Positions 51,414 to 64,000 are shown, counted from the stretch's first letter. The stretch: 64,000 nt of DNA from Fasciolopsis buskii (GCA_008360955.1 LUCM01008745.1:177316-241315), one strand, 5' to 3'. Program-made: numbers and translations. Notes: generated from the sequence alone by a model not told the origin.

Positions 51414-51663
51414 CGCACATGCGTACTAGGTGTTCAACATTCATGATGAGATGGGAATACTTACCACTGTTGGGTACTCACAATCGGATTTCAACCTTTC
51501 CATTGCGATAGTGTTGAAACGTGGATGACCTGGAGGAGCAGTGGTGAGGAACGCCAACTGTGGTTGTTTTCAGGCAAGCTTGAGATGGTTTTGAAAGTTC
51601 GTTCATTCACTGCTCACCAAAATTTCATTCTTTTTAATTCATTACTTCTTTTGTTGCTGATCA

Positions 51664-51760
51664 GACAAACTGGGAGGTTGATCGACGATAGGGGACTCGA
51701 ACTCGTGATATGAGATTGGAATGCCACAAAGCTGATCGGTTGAACTGCATTCTCTAGGAA
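51664..51760 (-). repeat. Diverged SINE copy, minus strand
   Basis: On the minus strand a B-box-like CGAGTTCGAGTCC (about 51,693-51,705) is followed by CCTATCGTCGATCAACCTCC, which parallels the CCACCGCCGGTCAACTTCC body of the intact SINEs. The head is poorly conserved and the tail is not recognisable. It is probably an older insertion, 250 bases from copy 4. Confidence 0.45.
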
Positions 51761-54700
51761 AACGAATTTGTAGGCACCGCTATTTTGAGAAACATCATCT
51801 TGTTTGACACATTTGCGTCTTTTCAACTATCGTCTTGGAGCTCAACATTTACATTCGATCATTGATCATGTTAATCTTGACCATATTTATCCACCTTAGT
51901 GATTAACTTGTAACGACGGATTCCAGTAGGATTTTCAGAAAACAAGCGGTGGAGAAATACTGTTACCGGATGCCATCCGCGTTTTTTGTGGATGCATCGG
52001 TTTGTCTAATGTGTATTCATGATCAATGAACTGTTTTACCCTTAGTGTTGCAGCCACACACCGACTGACAAACTTGTTCATCTTTCCTACTATTTGCGTA
52101 CGAGTGGTAGGTGTTTCTATCAGATTACTTGTTCTCACTTGGGTCTTTCCTATTATCCCACGTGGAAACATGTCAGACCACCCATGTCTTCATACTTGTC
52201 CCCAGGTGGTATTTTTGTTGATTCCTAAAATTGTGAGGAAATTGTCTAATCAGTATCCCTAGACAACACGTGTGCATGTAACATTTGTCCGTTACAAATG
52301 ATCACCGTTTAGAGCTAACACTAAGCATGTAAAATAAAGAACACCATGATTGTAAAAAATAGTTGATCCGGATCTTGTTTTCTAATACATATGAATGGAA
52401 ACTAAAAATGTTCCATTTTTAGACGTTACCGACACTTCGGCCGGATTCACACGCATTTTGTTATGGTGTTTCCCTCGATGTTTTCACAAACATACGGAAC
52501 TTGCAATCTCTGTCAGACCATGTGCTAAAATAATCAATCACTCATTGTTACTCCTTTTTGTGTTTTTGGTTAAACTTTGACCGTGCTTGAATGATGCATG
52601 TCATTCAGTACGGGAAAACAAACTTGACAGAGGTTAGAACCTCGTTTAAATGGACAAGCATAACCCGTTAACCGGATTGTATGCTTGTTGTGAGTTACTG
52701 TTCCGCGAGAACCCGCTGTACTCCAAAAACAGAGTATCACACGAGTACAAGAACATAAACGAAACCGATAAATCTCGCTATTCTAACTTTTAACCCATTT
52801 TGGTCACGCGAATAGTGACCATGATTGAGGCAAACCTCGGGCAAAACACATCTGAACACGTCACTTGATAATCTGTTAACAAGATGTTTGAAAAGGGACC
52901 CGAAAAATTGGAGTGTTTTGTTCATTTTTTTGACGAGCATACGAACACACTGTGTGTTTGGAACGGGAAACTTGATGTCAAGCACATTTATTTTTGCTTG
53001 CGATCTAAGTACTAGACCACTATCGGATACTATCAATAGACATTGAGCGTTTTTACGAGATCTTGCTTGGTTTTCGGGTGTAATTAGTGTAACTTATTCA
53101 ATTCATGCTTTGTTTGAATGGTATCCGTTTGTCAGACGTTCACGAAATTTGAGCACTATCTTGTTCGAATAGCCGGGAAACAGATGATTAATATTGCGCA
53201 CAATTTAAACACTTGTGGAATGTACCGAGTGACAAAAAACAAAACTACATGTGACTTCAGCTTTCAAATACCTTTTGTTCTTTTGTGGTCAATTTTATGC
53301 CTTACAGTGATTACGTGTTTGGGTTTAGTATTCGGTCAAAACATTGTCGAATCACCGTGCTGATCGTGAATTACACTTGAGACATGTGGTCTGTTGTGTT
53401 ATGAAAGGTGGTATGTTCTTTTCTATCACATTTCACGATTTCACAAGACCTACCTAGTTAGGTAGTGAACAAAATTAGTGAAATGAAGTGTCTGGCAACG
53501 GGGCCCGTGGTATTCTAAACATCAAATATGTTCATTGTTTTTGTGTGTGACTAGTTGGCAGCCGTTTCACATCATCCACGCTCGAAATGCTCGTCCGGGG
53601 AGTTATGCTAGACAAACGCACAAAAAACCCAACTATTCGCTTCGTTTATTTTCCGCCAGCCGACAGCGCGATCCAAAGTGTAATCGGGTCTGACCAATTC
53701 GAGTAGGCATTTGTGAAATCATGCGCTGTTCTTTTTGTGATCATGAATCCTCATGATCGGGTTGCATTAATCTACGAACGAAGTGATTAGAGCTGAAAAA
53801 TTGAACATCAGCGGGTCGGATAGGTAAACGGCCCGAGATAATTATCAACCGTCAGACGTGGAAAATTTTACCTTTGGGCCACACAGACCTGTAAAATCCG
53901 AAGTTCTGGTTGAATGCAATTTCCGGTCGACCTGAAGTCCCATTCACGGATTCCGCACAAACCATACGGTGCACCAAAATACCTTTCAAATTTTCGTAAA
54001 TTTCTTTTCAAACTATTCACAACTTTGGTTGTTTTCGCTTCCAGTCGACTGTTGGCTAAATTAGTAAATGCATGGATGATTTGGGTATAAGCAACTAACT
54101 GGAAACGTCAGATTGGTTCTCCTTGGCACAATGATGCGGCCATAATAATCAAAACAAGAAAGATATAATTTCACTGTCAGGGTGACAGTTCCAATAGCAT
54201 TACAAATAATAACTCTGTCAAATCCACAAAAAAGAATTTCTTAAGTACTAATATTGATGTATAACAAACTTTCTTCTTATTTCTCTGTTGAATCTGCATC
54301 CACTGAAACAGATTCCGATAAAAAGCTACGAAATTATTTGATTTAAAAAATATGCAACTCGCTTACGGAAGAAAAAATAAACAAACCATAGTTCCCTAGA
54401 GAAAGACAAATTCACGGCAAAACTTTACTGCAACTCAGGTAACACAGTGTAGTATTGAATGCATGTGAATGATAAACCTTCGATCGTGTGACATCAGAGC
54501 CAAACAGCTCACCGTGGAAAATGCCGGTTGAGTTGGATAGTCATTTTCCCCAATTAGTAATTATCCATCCCTAGGCTAACTGCAATGTCCTTTACCATCG
54601 AATGCATATGTATTATTAGAAACGCGTGTCATCGCATCCATTTCCTAAGTAAAACAAAATTACTAAACTCCCGGTGCAACAATTTACACATTTTGGGGGA

Positions 54701-57336
54701 AGCAAGTCACGGTTAGTTACGTATTATTTAATGGGGCACCAGTCCGGCAATATTCACTTACACAAAGACACTGATTACGGCTTGGTCACGGACAGTCGTT
54801 TTGGTGGTCCTCTTTTTACATCTGAGGTATGATTCTCACGTTCCCGGCAAACTTGATCCTGCGATAGACACTTTTTCATTCCAGTTCATTTTTCCACTAA
54901 GTAAAGTTCCGCTTCATCTAGTACCTGAAAACTACCATCTAGTTTGGAGTAGATCTTCGATTAACGTTTCTTTATTTCCTCAGTCAGAACTTCAAGGTGA
55001 TCGTTGACTCATCTTAAGGCACGTATGCGTTGGGTTCGCCTTATTTTTCCGATCATGCTTTGAAAATTGCTTGGGTTACCACTTTCCATGTCTCTCCCGT
55101 ACCTAGGCAACTTGTTATCCCCATCAGAACTTCGTTACTAGGTGCCGGAATTTTACTTTGGGCCCTGATTAGTAAACCGTGCAACGATTTGATCATTTCA
55201 GTTGTTCAACTGACCCATATTTTTCCACTTTTGGAATGACAGCTTACTATCCGTATGTTTCACCGCGTGTCTTCTTTTTGTCGTATGCATTATGGCTGTT
55301 CGAGTTTACACACAATAGTGTAAATCCACAATTTCCCAGGGCAAACGACTAAATGGTAACTGATATAGTTAAAAGGTTCATTCCTAATTGCAGTGAAATA
55401 ACTCGGGGCTGATTTTATTCTGTTTCGTGAATGATGGAAGCATGGCATTTGTAATTGGAAAATAGTTCAACTCTTGTGTCTTTAAATAGTTTATACCTTG
55501 ATTGGTGCACATTATATACTAGTCGAAATGTCCCTAATTACACGCTCCGTCCTAAACATCAAAAAGGACCATATTGGAAAAGTACTTTACAGACCACTAA
55601 CTACCAGGTCACTTTTAACCGCCTCTTACAGATCCTGTACTTAAGTTAGCTTGATTTAACTGCGTCATGACATCGCAATCATCAACAGGTTATATTTCAC
55701 GCAAATGACAAGGATTTCACCTCATCTGTGAAAGTACTTACGTAAGATCTCCACCTCTTACTGTTTTGAGTCGGTCACTGAAGTTCAATCATTCCAGTCA
55801 TTGCGTCGATTGACTTTGTCCCATTGTCAAGCATGCATGTTTGTGTTTCCGTGTGTTTGGATGTGTGCATTTGGAGTTCATTTGGTTTGCATGGTTAAAT
55901 GATTCTCTCCACTCGTATTCTCGCCTCGACGTCCCCACTTCTGTTGTTCTTTTCGTATAATGCAAAACAAGAGTCCCGTTGCTTGTGCAGTAGATCCGGT
56001 GAGGCACTAATTTTTCAAGTGGTAGTCCGCACGGCGAGAGCCCCGTTATTTGAAACACGCAAGTCGAGTGCCCTTCACGTGAATAATGCACGCGAGTGCA
56101 ACACACACACACACACACATACTTGAGGCTTGTCGCTTGAATAGGTTTTGGGGTTTTTTTATCCCTGAGCATAGTCGATATCTGCGTGAATTGCCGGGTT
56201 GTACGTAATTTGTCTATTTCAACTTGTACTCCCTCGAAGCTCTCCAGATATCCAGTGAGACGAGGTTTAGCAAAGTCATTCTCGAGCTAATAACAAGTTG
56301 TTTGAATGTATAGTTGCATTACGTAGCAAATTTGTGCTGCCCATTAATAAGGGTTTGATTCGACTGACAAATTTTCCCTACACCAAATAGAGCAAACGAT
56401 TTCAGTCAAAGTAGCAATCGGATGAACAGCTTTTAGATTTCTTTGACGAATTATTCCATCCGGATGGAATTTGAAAAGAAAATCTGTGCTTGGTACTAAT
56501 CAAATATTCTCCGTAAAATTTCTTTTTATTCAACACAAAAACTGAAGAATTTCTACTTTGTTAGCCGGGATTCCCGAGTCAATGGATTATTGTGTAAAAC
56601 CTAAGTGACAGACATTCAGTCAAATTTCTTTACTGCATCGATATGCTATGAATATTTCATTTGGGAAATTTCATCCGGAACTGTTAAAGTAATCGTATCG
56701 ACAAAGTGACGGTGCATGCGTTCCGTCCAAAATTGGTTATTTCTATGGGGATAAAATTTAGACGAATTGGAAATCTGTTCAACACTGGAACATAGTGTGC
56801 AGTCGGTTAATTTTGGTTCGCCGACATTTTGGTTTAGTTCACTCTTTTTCGAATACTCTCCGGGAGGAATTTCTGATCCACGTGCCTCAGAAATATTTCG
56901 GAGTTACATGAAAGGATTCTTCTCTTGGTTCGACAATTGCCCTAGTCAGAATCTTCACAATTTCAAACGTACCGTCCGATGATAACTTCACATGATTCAC
57001 GGGAAACTTGTAACCAAACAGTAAGAACTGCGTAAACCATGTCTCAACAGCCAACCTGCTAAATCCGTCTTAATTTGTCCGATTAGAGCAGATTAACGTG
57101 AATAAGCATTCACGGACTTGGGTGAGTAAACCGATGTTCCAACGATATTTTACTTCTGTTAACATATGAATGAATAGATCGATTGTTACCCTATCGGCAA
57201 TCTGTTTTATTGTTCCATCAAAGGGACGGTCATTAATTCAATCCAAAATGTTCATTCATTGCTTTCCTTAATTGTGAAAGTAATGATTATTTGTCATGTG
57301 TTAGCAGTGGGAGATAGAATGTTTTTATCAAATGAT
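51761..57336. other. No supported gene
   Basis: AT-rich sequence with no recognised gene or repeat family except an AC run at 56,100-56,119. A small perfect palindrome CTACCTAGTTAGGTAG lies near 53,451. Open stretches at 52.7-53.0, 53.1-53.4, 54.8-55.2 and 55.8-56.2 kb match no family I know. Confidence 0.45.
56100..56119. repeat. (AC)n microsatellite
   Basis: About 9-10 AC units. Confidence 0.9.
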
Positions 57337-57437
57337 GATTCCCAACAAGGATGAAACAGCTGTACAGTGCAGTGCTTCGATCGTTTCTTGATTATAAGTT
57401 GAATGATGACATCACATTGTGCATTATTTGATGAAGA
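57337..57437 (+). repeat. Dispersed repeat R, copy 3
   Basis: Starts GATTCCCAACAAGGATGAAA, carries CAGCTGTACAGTGCAGTGCT, and ends at GCATTATTTGATGAA. It has a CAGTG duplication shared with copy 4 but not with copy 1, which suggests copies 3 and 4 are the closer pair. Confidence 0.7.
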
Positions 57438-57705
57438 CATTCAATCTCCTACCGCTAACACCTCAAGCATATGGGTCATATCGAAAGTCTTGGTTATCTT
57501 TGATTGAGGGTTGATTGGTGTGCGCTAGCGGCCCGTCGCCTTGCAAATCAGCGACGGATATGTGCAAGATGATCATGTGGTTGAAATTGAACAAACGGTT
57601 GAGAGCCTGCCCGGTACCGTAATGGCTAAAGCGTTCGACTCCAAATTTTTCGTCCTTGTTCACGATCGCGTGCCACTTCGGCCGTGGTCCATATGCACTA
57701 CTCAT
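57438..57705. other. Spacer between R copies 3 and 4
   Basis: A 268-base segment between two direct copies of repeat R. It contains GTAATGGCTAAAGCGTTCGA (about 57,618-57,637), which resembles an A-box region of a tRNA-derived SINE, but no convincing B box follows. Open on both strands for 60-80 codons, with no recognisable protein. Confidence 0.4.
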
Positions 57706-57809
57706 GATTCGAAACAAGGATGAAACAGCTATACGGTGCAGTGCTTCGATCGTTCCTTAATGGTCAGTTGAGCGATCATTTCAGTCACAGGGTGAATTAT
57801 TTGATGATA
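57706..57809 (+). repeat. Dispersed repeat R, copy 4
   Basis: Starts GATTCGAAACAAGGATGAAA and ends GAATTATTTGATGATA, in direct orientation to copy 3. Identity over the unit is high by eye, with scattered substitutions. Confidence 0.7.
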
Positions 57810-59099
57810 ATCTTTGTTTTTTTAAATGGCTTAGTTTATTCAGTTCTGTGTGCGGAAATAAGTAGACATTAGCTACCAGATAATGGCCAATCGTCACAAA
57901 TCTTTTGACCTTACAGTGAACTGACAAGACTTTCGGTAAAATCGACTACTTTTCGCTGGGTGTGAAATTTTTACTGATAGACTAATTAGGCTAATGAGTG
58001 GAAATCTCCAAAATCAATTCACGTACATATGGATGTATATTGGTCTTGACGCTTAATGCCATACTCTGGAAAAATCTTTCATTAATTACAAAATGATCGA
58101 ATTTTTCTTGCTAGCTCATTCCGTGGATAACTGCACTATGCTGCTTGGCAAAAGAACTTCGGTAATATTACTTTAGGATTTTTACAGGATTTTACTGTCA
58201 TCGAAAAAGCTGGAATATTGAAATTCCCCAGCGGATTTGAACGGAAACACGCAGCTTTTGCCCCCGATATACTGTGTCCGAAAGCAACATAACAGAAAGA
58301 TAAACCAGTAGTTATCGTTGTTCCTCTTTCTCTGACAGTGTAATTCGGGGGCCGTAGCTAACTCCTTCGATCGAACGCACCGCTCCCGTCCCAATTACGA
58401 AGTTACTCTTAAAACGCCCACCTTAATGCAAATCCCTTGATGCAGTTAAAAGGAGCACATCAATCCGCTGAGTGATTGCTGTAACGGGAAACAGTTTGAT
58501 GAAAATTGGGTCGATTATCAGTTCAAATCACAGTGGCATGTGGTTGGTATCAGGGAGTTCTTGACTCTTGCTATCGTTTTACGAAAACAGGCGAACATCT
58601 AAGCATCCTGAACCGCGTTAGTCAGTGATCTTTATTAGCACTGATGTGGACTTGTATTTCAATCGAAAGACTGCTGGACTGCGATGCATATAGTGCTGAC
58701 CAGACCATTTTCTTACCCCAATTACAATTCTCGTGTAGATTATGACTGCGATTTTTTTCAGAAACTCAAAACTGTGGCAGCTACTCGGTATCAAAGTTTT
58801 AAACAGTTGAACTTAAACATTTTGACAAATACCCTCTGCACTACACAAGAGTTTATGATAGCTTAATATATTCCTTCGCCTTTACAGGGCTGAGCTGGGA
58901 GTAATAACACTTCCAGCGGTCACCGGTGGCGTGGATCAGTCAAGGATTGTTCGTTTTTGTTCATACCGGCGGACTCATATTGCGCTTTGGTTTGTGCTAG
59001 CTTTTGTTCATTCCTGAACTGGGGTCACAACGGCAGATGATTCCGCAAGATAATCGTTAACTTCACTTCCAGTCGGAGATTCGAATGAATTTGTCATCT
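57810..59099. other. No supported gene
   Basis: No recognised feature. The last few hundred bases precede an RTE-like fragment and could contain unrecognised, more eroded parts of it. Confidence 0.45.
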
Positions 59100-59975
59100 C
59101 AGAAAGATGCCCAGGACGCGAAAAATCACTAGAGGCAGATTAAGAAAATCGTGTAAGAAGCGGTAACTGACAATCAGAACTCCAATCCTCGGAAACGGTG
59201 GATATCGTCGACTTCAGTTGCCCTTTTAAAGACTGGCAGATCTGCTGCTCTCCAAATGCAAAATACAACGAGGCAGGTAAATACCTGGTAGCTCAAATGA
59301 TCGGAAACCTGAGAAACAACCGCCAGCACCGGTTGATGGGGCAATGTAGGAAAATGGAAATGTTCACAACAGTCGGCAATAGTCGCAGTCTTTACGGACT
59401 GATCAGGAATAATGGTCCATGGAAGCCAAGCGTAATCGAAGTGATTAAGGAATCCGACGGCTCACTGATTGACTCGCCGAACCTCGTCCAGATAGTTGGG
59501 CGAAACGCTTCAAAGAGCCATTTGGTTGTCCCGGTGCCACTGTGAAATTTCTTCGTATGATTGCAAGAAAGAAGGTGCAGATGAGTACTAGTCCGCTATC
59601 CGAAATGGATTGGGTCAGTGAGACAGGTTTCTGAAATCACCTAAGACAGTTGGATCGGATGGACTGTCGCCGCCATTCTTCGAGGGCAGTGGCCAGGAGT
59701 TAGCTCTGAAATTACCCAAATTATTGAGACCAACTGGGATAAGGAACGAGATTCCTAAGGACTTTCGTGAATCGTTGATGATACCTACTTTCACGGAAGT
59801 TACTAAATCTTAGTCTAAAATCATGGAACAAATCTGTTAGATAGTTCGTCCAAACAGCTTGCCGAAGTAACCCTCCATCGATTGTCTATTGTTCAAGAAA
59901 CGTACGCGGAATAACCAAATCGGTTTACTTTCAGGTCGGGGTTGAATTGATCAAATTTATATCTTTTGCGATAAA
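59100..59975 (+). mobile_element. RTE-like LINE fragment (linker and N-terminal RT)
   Basis: Four pieces of one LINE protein follow each other in different frames. They are RWISSTSVALLKTGR (about 59,197); VGNSRSLYGLIRNNG with KPSVIEVIKESDGSLI (about 59,370-59,475); WAKRFKEPFGCPGATVKF (59,497-59,550); and SPKTVGSDGLSPPFF with KDFRESLMIPTF (59,628-59,813). A last piece, RLSIVQETYAE then a FTFRSG region (59,879-59,974), matches the R-L-x-x-x-R-E...Q-A-G-F-R-P-G-R-G block. This order (endonuclease-RT linker, then RT motifs 0 to 2a) is typical of RTE-like LINEs of flukes. At least three frameshifts and internal stops make it a pseudogene. Similarity ends near 59,975, before the catalytic motifs, so it is truncated. 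Confidence 0.82.
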
Positions 59976-61429
59976 ACTTAAGAGATGGACAAGTTTCACC
60001 TACATTCGATCTGATGAAAAAACCGTTGAATCAGTCATTTTCACTTTAGCGAGTCGAAATGCTTGCGATTATGATTTCTCCCAGTCCTCGGGAGAAAATA
60101 ATTTTCCCATGAAAATCGACAGTGTGTCTCTGTTATTGTACGGTCGGACTACTTTTATTGCTACAAGTTTACTCCTCTTAATCCTGTCTTGTTCTCTATT
60201 TCATGCGGCAACTCAACTTTCTTGATCTAACTGTAAGTCATATTTTGGATTTTCTGATTCGATTGTTTTTGAAAACATCTAAATGGTACCTTATAAATAG
60301 ATCAGAATTTTCTCTTTTAATTTATACTTACAAAATGAAAACTGGTTGTAATGTTCAATTGTACATAAGGTGGGCTGATGCCTGCTTTTGTGTAACGTTG
60401 CCAACTGATCGAGATGAAATTTTCTCTCCACGTACGGCTTGGTCTCTGATGAACCAAATAACACTATTCTAGGGTTAGAAGGTTAGATAATTTTCTACGG
60501 GTGGTCAGCAGAAAAAGCCAAAAACACAAATGCGATTTTCTTCGACAATGCAACGTGGTAGTAGATTTCATGTGATTTTCACGTGATTCGTTGTGTAACG
60601 TCAACGGCGAAACCAGCTATTAAGAACGAAGGTTTCCATTTCGTTTGCTTGACTCGCATTGACGATACCAAGCTACCGCATTCGCAGTGGAGGGCGAATT
60701 TGCTAAGACGTACTACTATAGCCCTGAGGCATTTCGAATGTGGCCTCCCAAATTCATCTTTTGAGTGCCTGCTCGTGAATATACTACCCCGGACCGAATT
60801 GAGTCCGTATTGTTTTTGGATCCAGTGGTTTGAATACACTTGGATGATGTGAACATAGTAATCAAATAAAACAACCTATTCAACTCAGTGGCTATTCGAA
60901 AATATCTTGATTCTTCCGGTTAGATGATTTATCGGTTTGGGAGCTTATCGGTGCATATTTCTAATGGCCATATTTGTTGATAAATGGAGTTGTATGAAAG
61001 ATCACGGGAAAATCAGATTGTTTCATTTTTTTGCGGAAATGCTGGCGAACTGTCGGCAAAACAAAGATGCGTAAGGCAACTGTTTTGGTGAGAAAGGATG
61101 AAGCATTGTACAAACTAGGAACGGGTTGACATCCGGCATTTAATGCATTTGAAGAAACTGAATTTACTTCTGGCAAAAGTGGGAGGCAATATTGGGAGTA
61201 AGATTAGTTTATTGGGATCAGATTGAACTGGCTACATTGGTACGTAAGGAGAAGTGCTTATCATATGAAACAGCCTAAGTTTACTACAGCTTAATTTAGA
61301 TAACCATTAACCTTGTGCCAACATGCACCAGGTATGGTTGTCAACTGACAGCATCATTTGCTCAAATAGAAAAACGAACAAGGAATGATGAAATATCGAT
61401 TGCAAAATATGAAGTTGAAAAAGAGAGGC
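59976..61429. other. No supported gene between two RTE fragments
   Basis: A 92-codon plus-strand frame at 59,947-60,225 begins inside the RTE fragment and has a hydrophobic end, but the part after 59,975 matches neither RTE nor any other family I know. The 60.58-60.85 kb block is open on both strands. No other structure seen. Confidence 0.4.
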
Positions 61430-62250
61430 TTGGAATGCAAAAACACCGGTGACTGCGGTACCTACACTTGTTACCAACTGTCTTCAAAAGTTGCTTCGGG
61501 GGATCTCGTGGACCCCAACCCTGCACCCACGCGAGCCAGTCAACTGGTTAAAGCTTTCATACCTTTCACCCATATCATCGACTGACCACCCCGAATCATC
61601 CTCCAACCAATACATTCCTCGAACAACAAAGTACGAGCCCACAAGTTGTTCTGTGGGCATAGGCGAAATATGTGTCAACGAACTTAACCTAGTCCGATTA
61701 AATACCCGTTCTAAAGATTAGACCAATGTACACAGCACTTAAAGTCTAACTTCTGAGTTACAAAATCTTTTTGCCAGTACTCCTGCTATCAATACTACTA
61801 ATCAACGGTGTTCAAACACCGAAAGTCTTCGCATATCTTCTGCGCTCAACGTTCACATTTCGGACACAGAACGCTAATGACCTTAATGCCCCTCTGCATG
61901 CCCGGCCTTCGAAAGATAACCGGCTGTCATGCTGACATCCCAGACGTCTCAAAATCATCAAATATCAGTCGGGTTTTCTGTGTCCGCGAAACACTTCTTC
62001 CGATATACGACCAGCAGCTGAGGTGTAGCTACCCAAGTAGTTAAATTTATCAACCTCCGCCAATTCTCCGCGTGCAAGAATAAGACTCGAGTTTTAGCCA
62101 ACCCAATCCTGCGACAGCATTTTACGCTTCGATAGTGAAAAACACATCCCTAAAATGCTTACATCGTTCTTCAGACATTCGAGTAAATCCTGTAGCTTAC
62201 TGCTTAAGTTCGGCGAAATAGACAAACTCAGATTTTCATATACCTTGGAT
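61430..62250 (-). mobile_element. RTE-like LINE fragment (C-terminal half), minus strand
   Basis: On the minus strand, from about 62,250 downward: a segment LQDLLECLKNDVSILGM, then KRKMLSQDWVG, a stop, ELAEVDKFNYLGSY, GRISEEVF, LRRLGCQHDSRLSFEGRA and RRYAKTFGV (to about 61,808). The reading then changes frame through CNSEVRL (about 61,740), SPMPTEQL (about 61,660) and WGPRDPPKQLLKTVGNKCRY (about 61,450-61,510). These are the post-YADD part of the RT, the thumb and the conserved C-terminus of an RTE-like LINE of a type common in trematodes. The catalytic YADD itself is not recognisable. Stops and frameshifts are present throughout. Confidence 0.83.
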
Positions 62251-64000
62251 AAATTTGATCCAAATGACAAAATATTTCAGCTGACGATCGACAAAACAAC
62301 GGAACTCTAAGGCGCACGAGACAAAACGAAATAACTTTGACTTCTTCTCAGTTGGTTTTGGGACAGTTGGAGGCAGCGTAACCGAAAGCTTGAGGGTATA
62401 TTTTTTGTATACCTATTCATAAACTATAGATATATTTAGATCAGTTGAGATTTTCGTGTGCCGTTACTTGAAGACGATTCACCGAGTGCAGATCCATAAA
62501 TGGCTGCACACAATAATACACGGAAGTAAACGACTGCTGTCCATGAAAGTTGATCACTTTGTTTCTGCAAATGGAAAGAGAATTTTGCTGAATTTCATTG
62601 AAGTGGTAGGTGCCTAGAAGGAGGCAGACGATAGAAAATAAGGGATTATTTTGATCCGACAACTGACAGTTGTCGTCTGGCTATACACCACTCATAATAT
62701 CAATAATTTATCTTATTTGCAGTTCCAAAAAAGCTATGGAAAAGTTACGAATGAGGAATGAAAAGAGGAATTGTGCAAAATACGGTTGTTCGAAACGGAT
62801 AGAGAGGCAACGAGAGATATCAACGCTGGTGATCGCAAACGAAGTTCCACAAGGGAAACTGATATCTTGTCAATGACAGAAGGGGAAAAGACAAACCGTT
62901 GTTATTACGCAACATTGATGAACTAGTGTCCTATCAACCCCATTGCCTCGCATGCTGTAGAATCAACAAAATACTGATGATTACCTTCTTTAACATGACG
63001 AACGCGGATAGAACACAATTTACCAATTAGTCGAGGGCGTCCGGATATGAATCCATAGCGGTGGGAATTTTGAATACTCAACGTGAAGTGGAATTACGGT
63101 ACTCCGTTCCACTGTCCCGAGTTCTTTCTACCAACTGCCCTTACTTTAGCTAGGATCTGTCAGATTCCTAAGGAGCAATGTATACCAGGCGAGGTTATTC
63201 AAGGCTGGGGCACAACGGATGAAAGTGCACTCAGTCTTATCTGGTCGATGTCAGCGGTCATTTGCCCCTCCTTCCAGTCTGACAGTGTGCCGGGTGGATA
63301 AGTGCGAGAGCCAAATGGGCAATGCGACATACAAGAGTGAAGCGCAGTTTGCAACCGGAAGAACAAGGCTGAGGGCCGAACTCATCCGATGTCGGTTAAA
63401 CAACACTGGGGCTTGAAATTGAACCAACTGCAAGCATGAGGGCAATTATGGCGTCAGCCAGGCACCGCAGATCGCGGACGGATTGAAAGTGGTCTGATTA
63501 TGTGACACGCTCAGCAGGAAGCTGAGGTGACATTTGCTACGCGAACCGAAGATTGGACAGTGAATCTACTAGACGGAGGGTAATCGGCTAATGCAATACA
63601 TTTTGTGTGGATCTAATATAAGTGGTTTGATTACGACAAATAAACGAAAATAACTGTCTCATTGAGTGGCCAAAGTCTATCAAATCTTCCTCGCTGAATT
63701 TAGCGGGATGGGATTGAAATGGAGTTTAGACGGCTAACTGAAGACGCTAAAGGTGACGACAACGACAAACGAGATATCAAAACAGGCAACATCACACATT
63801 ATCATTAGCGAGATCGAATTTTCGAGTTTCTTGTACACGACTTGGTGTTAATCGCGTCCTGTTTTAGGCCATTTGTCTAAAAAGTATATGTTGGCGCTAA
63901 AACTGGGTTACCCGTTGGCCCAACTGATTCTATCATTAAAAGCGCATACCACTTTGAAAAGTGATCAAGTTAAATTGACTATTGTCACACAGTACATTTG
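62251..64000. other. No supported gene; GC-richer block at 63.1-63.6 kb
   Basis: No recognised gene. Sequence from about 63,090 to 63,590 is richer in G+C than the window average and open on both strands for 60-70 codons. This may mark an old transposon piece or a host exon, but I cannot assign it to any family. Confidence 0.45.

Noticed and set aside
1..64000. CRISPR arrays, prokaryotic operons, phage or insertion-sequence content
   Set aside because: No regularly spaced direct repeats, no ribosome-binding-site gene strings and no bacterial-type genes; the mobile elements are eukaryotic LINEs and SINEs.
1..64000. Functional tRNA or rRNA genes
   Set aside because: All tRNA-like sequences lack a full cloverleaf and carry SINE bodies or decay; no rRNA-like conserved stretch was seen.

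Overview
This window looks like non-coding, repeat-bearing DNA from a large eukaryotic genome, most probably a parasitic flatworm (trematode-like). I see no operons, no long intact reading frames and no recognisable host gene. Sampled lines are roughly 60% A+T with stops in every frame; at that composition about a dozen open stretches of 100 codons are expected by chance, so most short ORFs here mean nothing. The organism call rests on the mobile elements: two degenerate LINEs of Jockey/CR1 type, three fragments of an RTE-like LINE whose C-terminal sequence is of a kind common in flukes, and a tRNA-derived SINE family. It is an inference, not a database match.

Layout. 1-10.4 kb: no supported gene. 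10.4-12.3 kb: tRNA-derived repeats, including two SINEs of one family inserted tail to tail. 12.3-19.8 kb: no recognised gene, but an unusual concentration of plus-strand open segments bounded by plausible splice sites, the best candidate for a real (unidentified) multi-exon gene; a copy of a ~100 bp dispersed repeat (called R here) lies at 18.2 kb. 19.8-30.3 kb: apparently empty apart from microsatellites and one diverged tRNA-like repeat. 30.3-35.5 kb: two related LINE copies in direct head-to-tail order, both broken, the second lacking the catalytic core of its reverse transcriptase. 35.6 kb: a 78 bp near-perfect palindrome with a TA-rich centre. 35.7-42.8 kb: no supported gene, two candidate exons. 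42.8-43.1 kb: an AAT tract, a CTA tract and a perfect 17 bp-arm hairpin. 45.7-46.0 kb: an antisense RTE C-terminal fragment abutting an R repeat. 47.5-47.8 kb: two TG arrays and the best SINE copy. 51.3-51.8 kb: two more SINE copies. 57.3-57.8 kb: two direct R repeats. 59.1-62.3 kb: two RTE fragments on opposite strands. 62.3-64 kb: unidentified sequence with a GC-richer block.

Nothing here forms a working genetic system. The elements are fossils with frameshifts, stops and deletions. The points most worth checking are the possible plus-strand gene at 13.5-19.8 kb, the two hairpins, the tail-to-tail SINE pair, and the uncharacterised R repeat.
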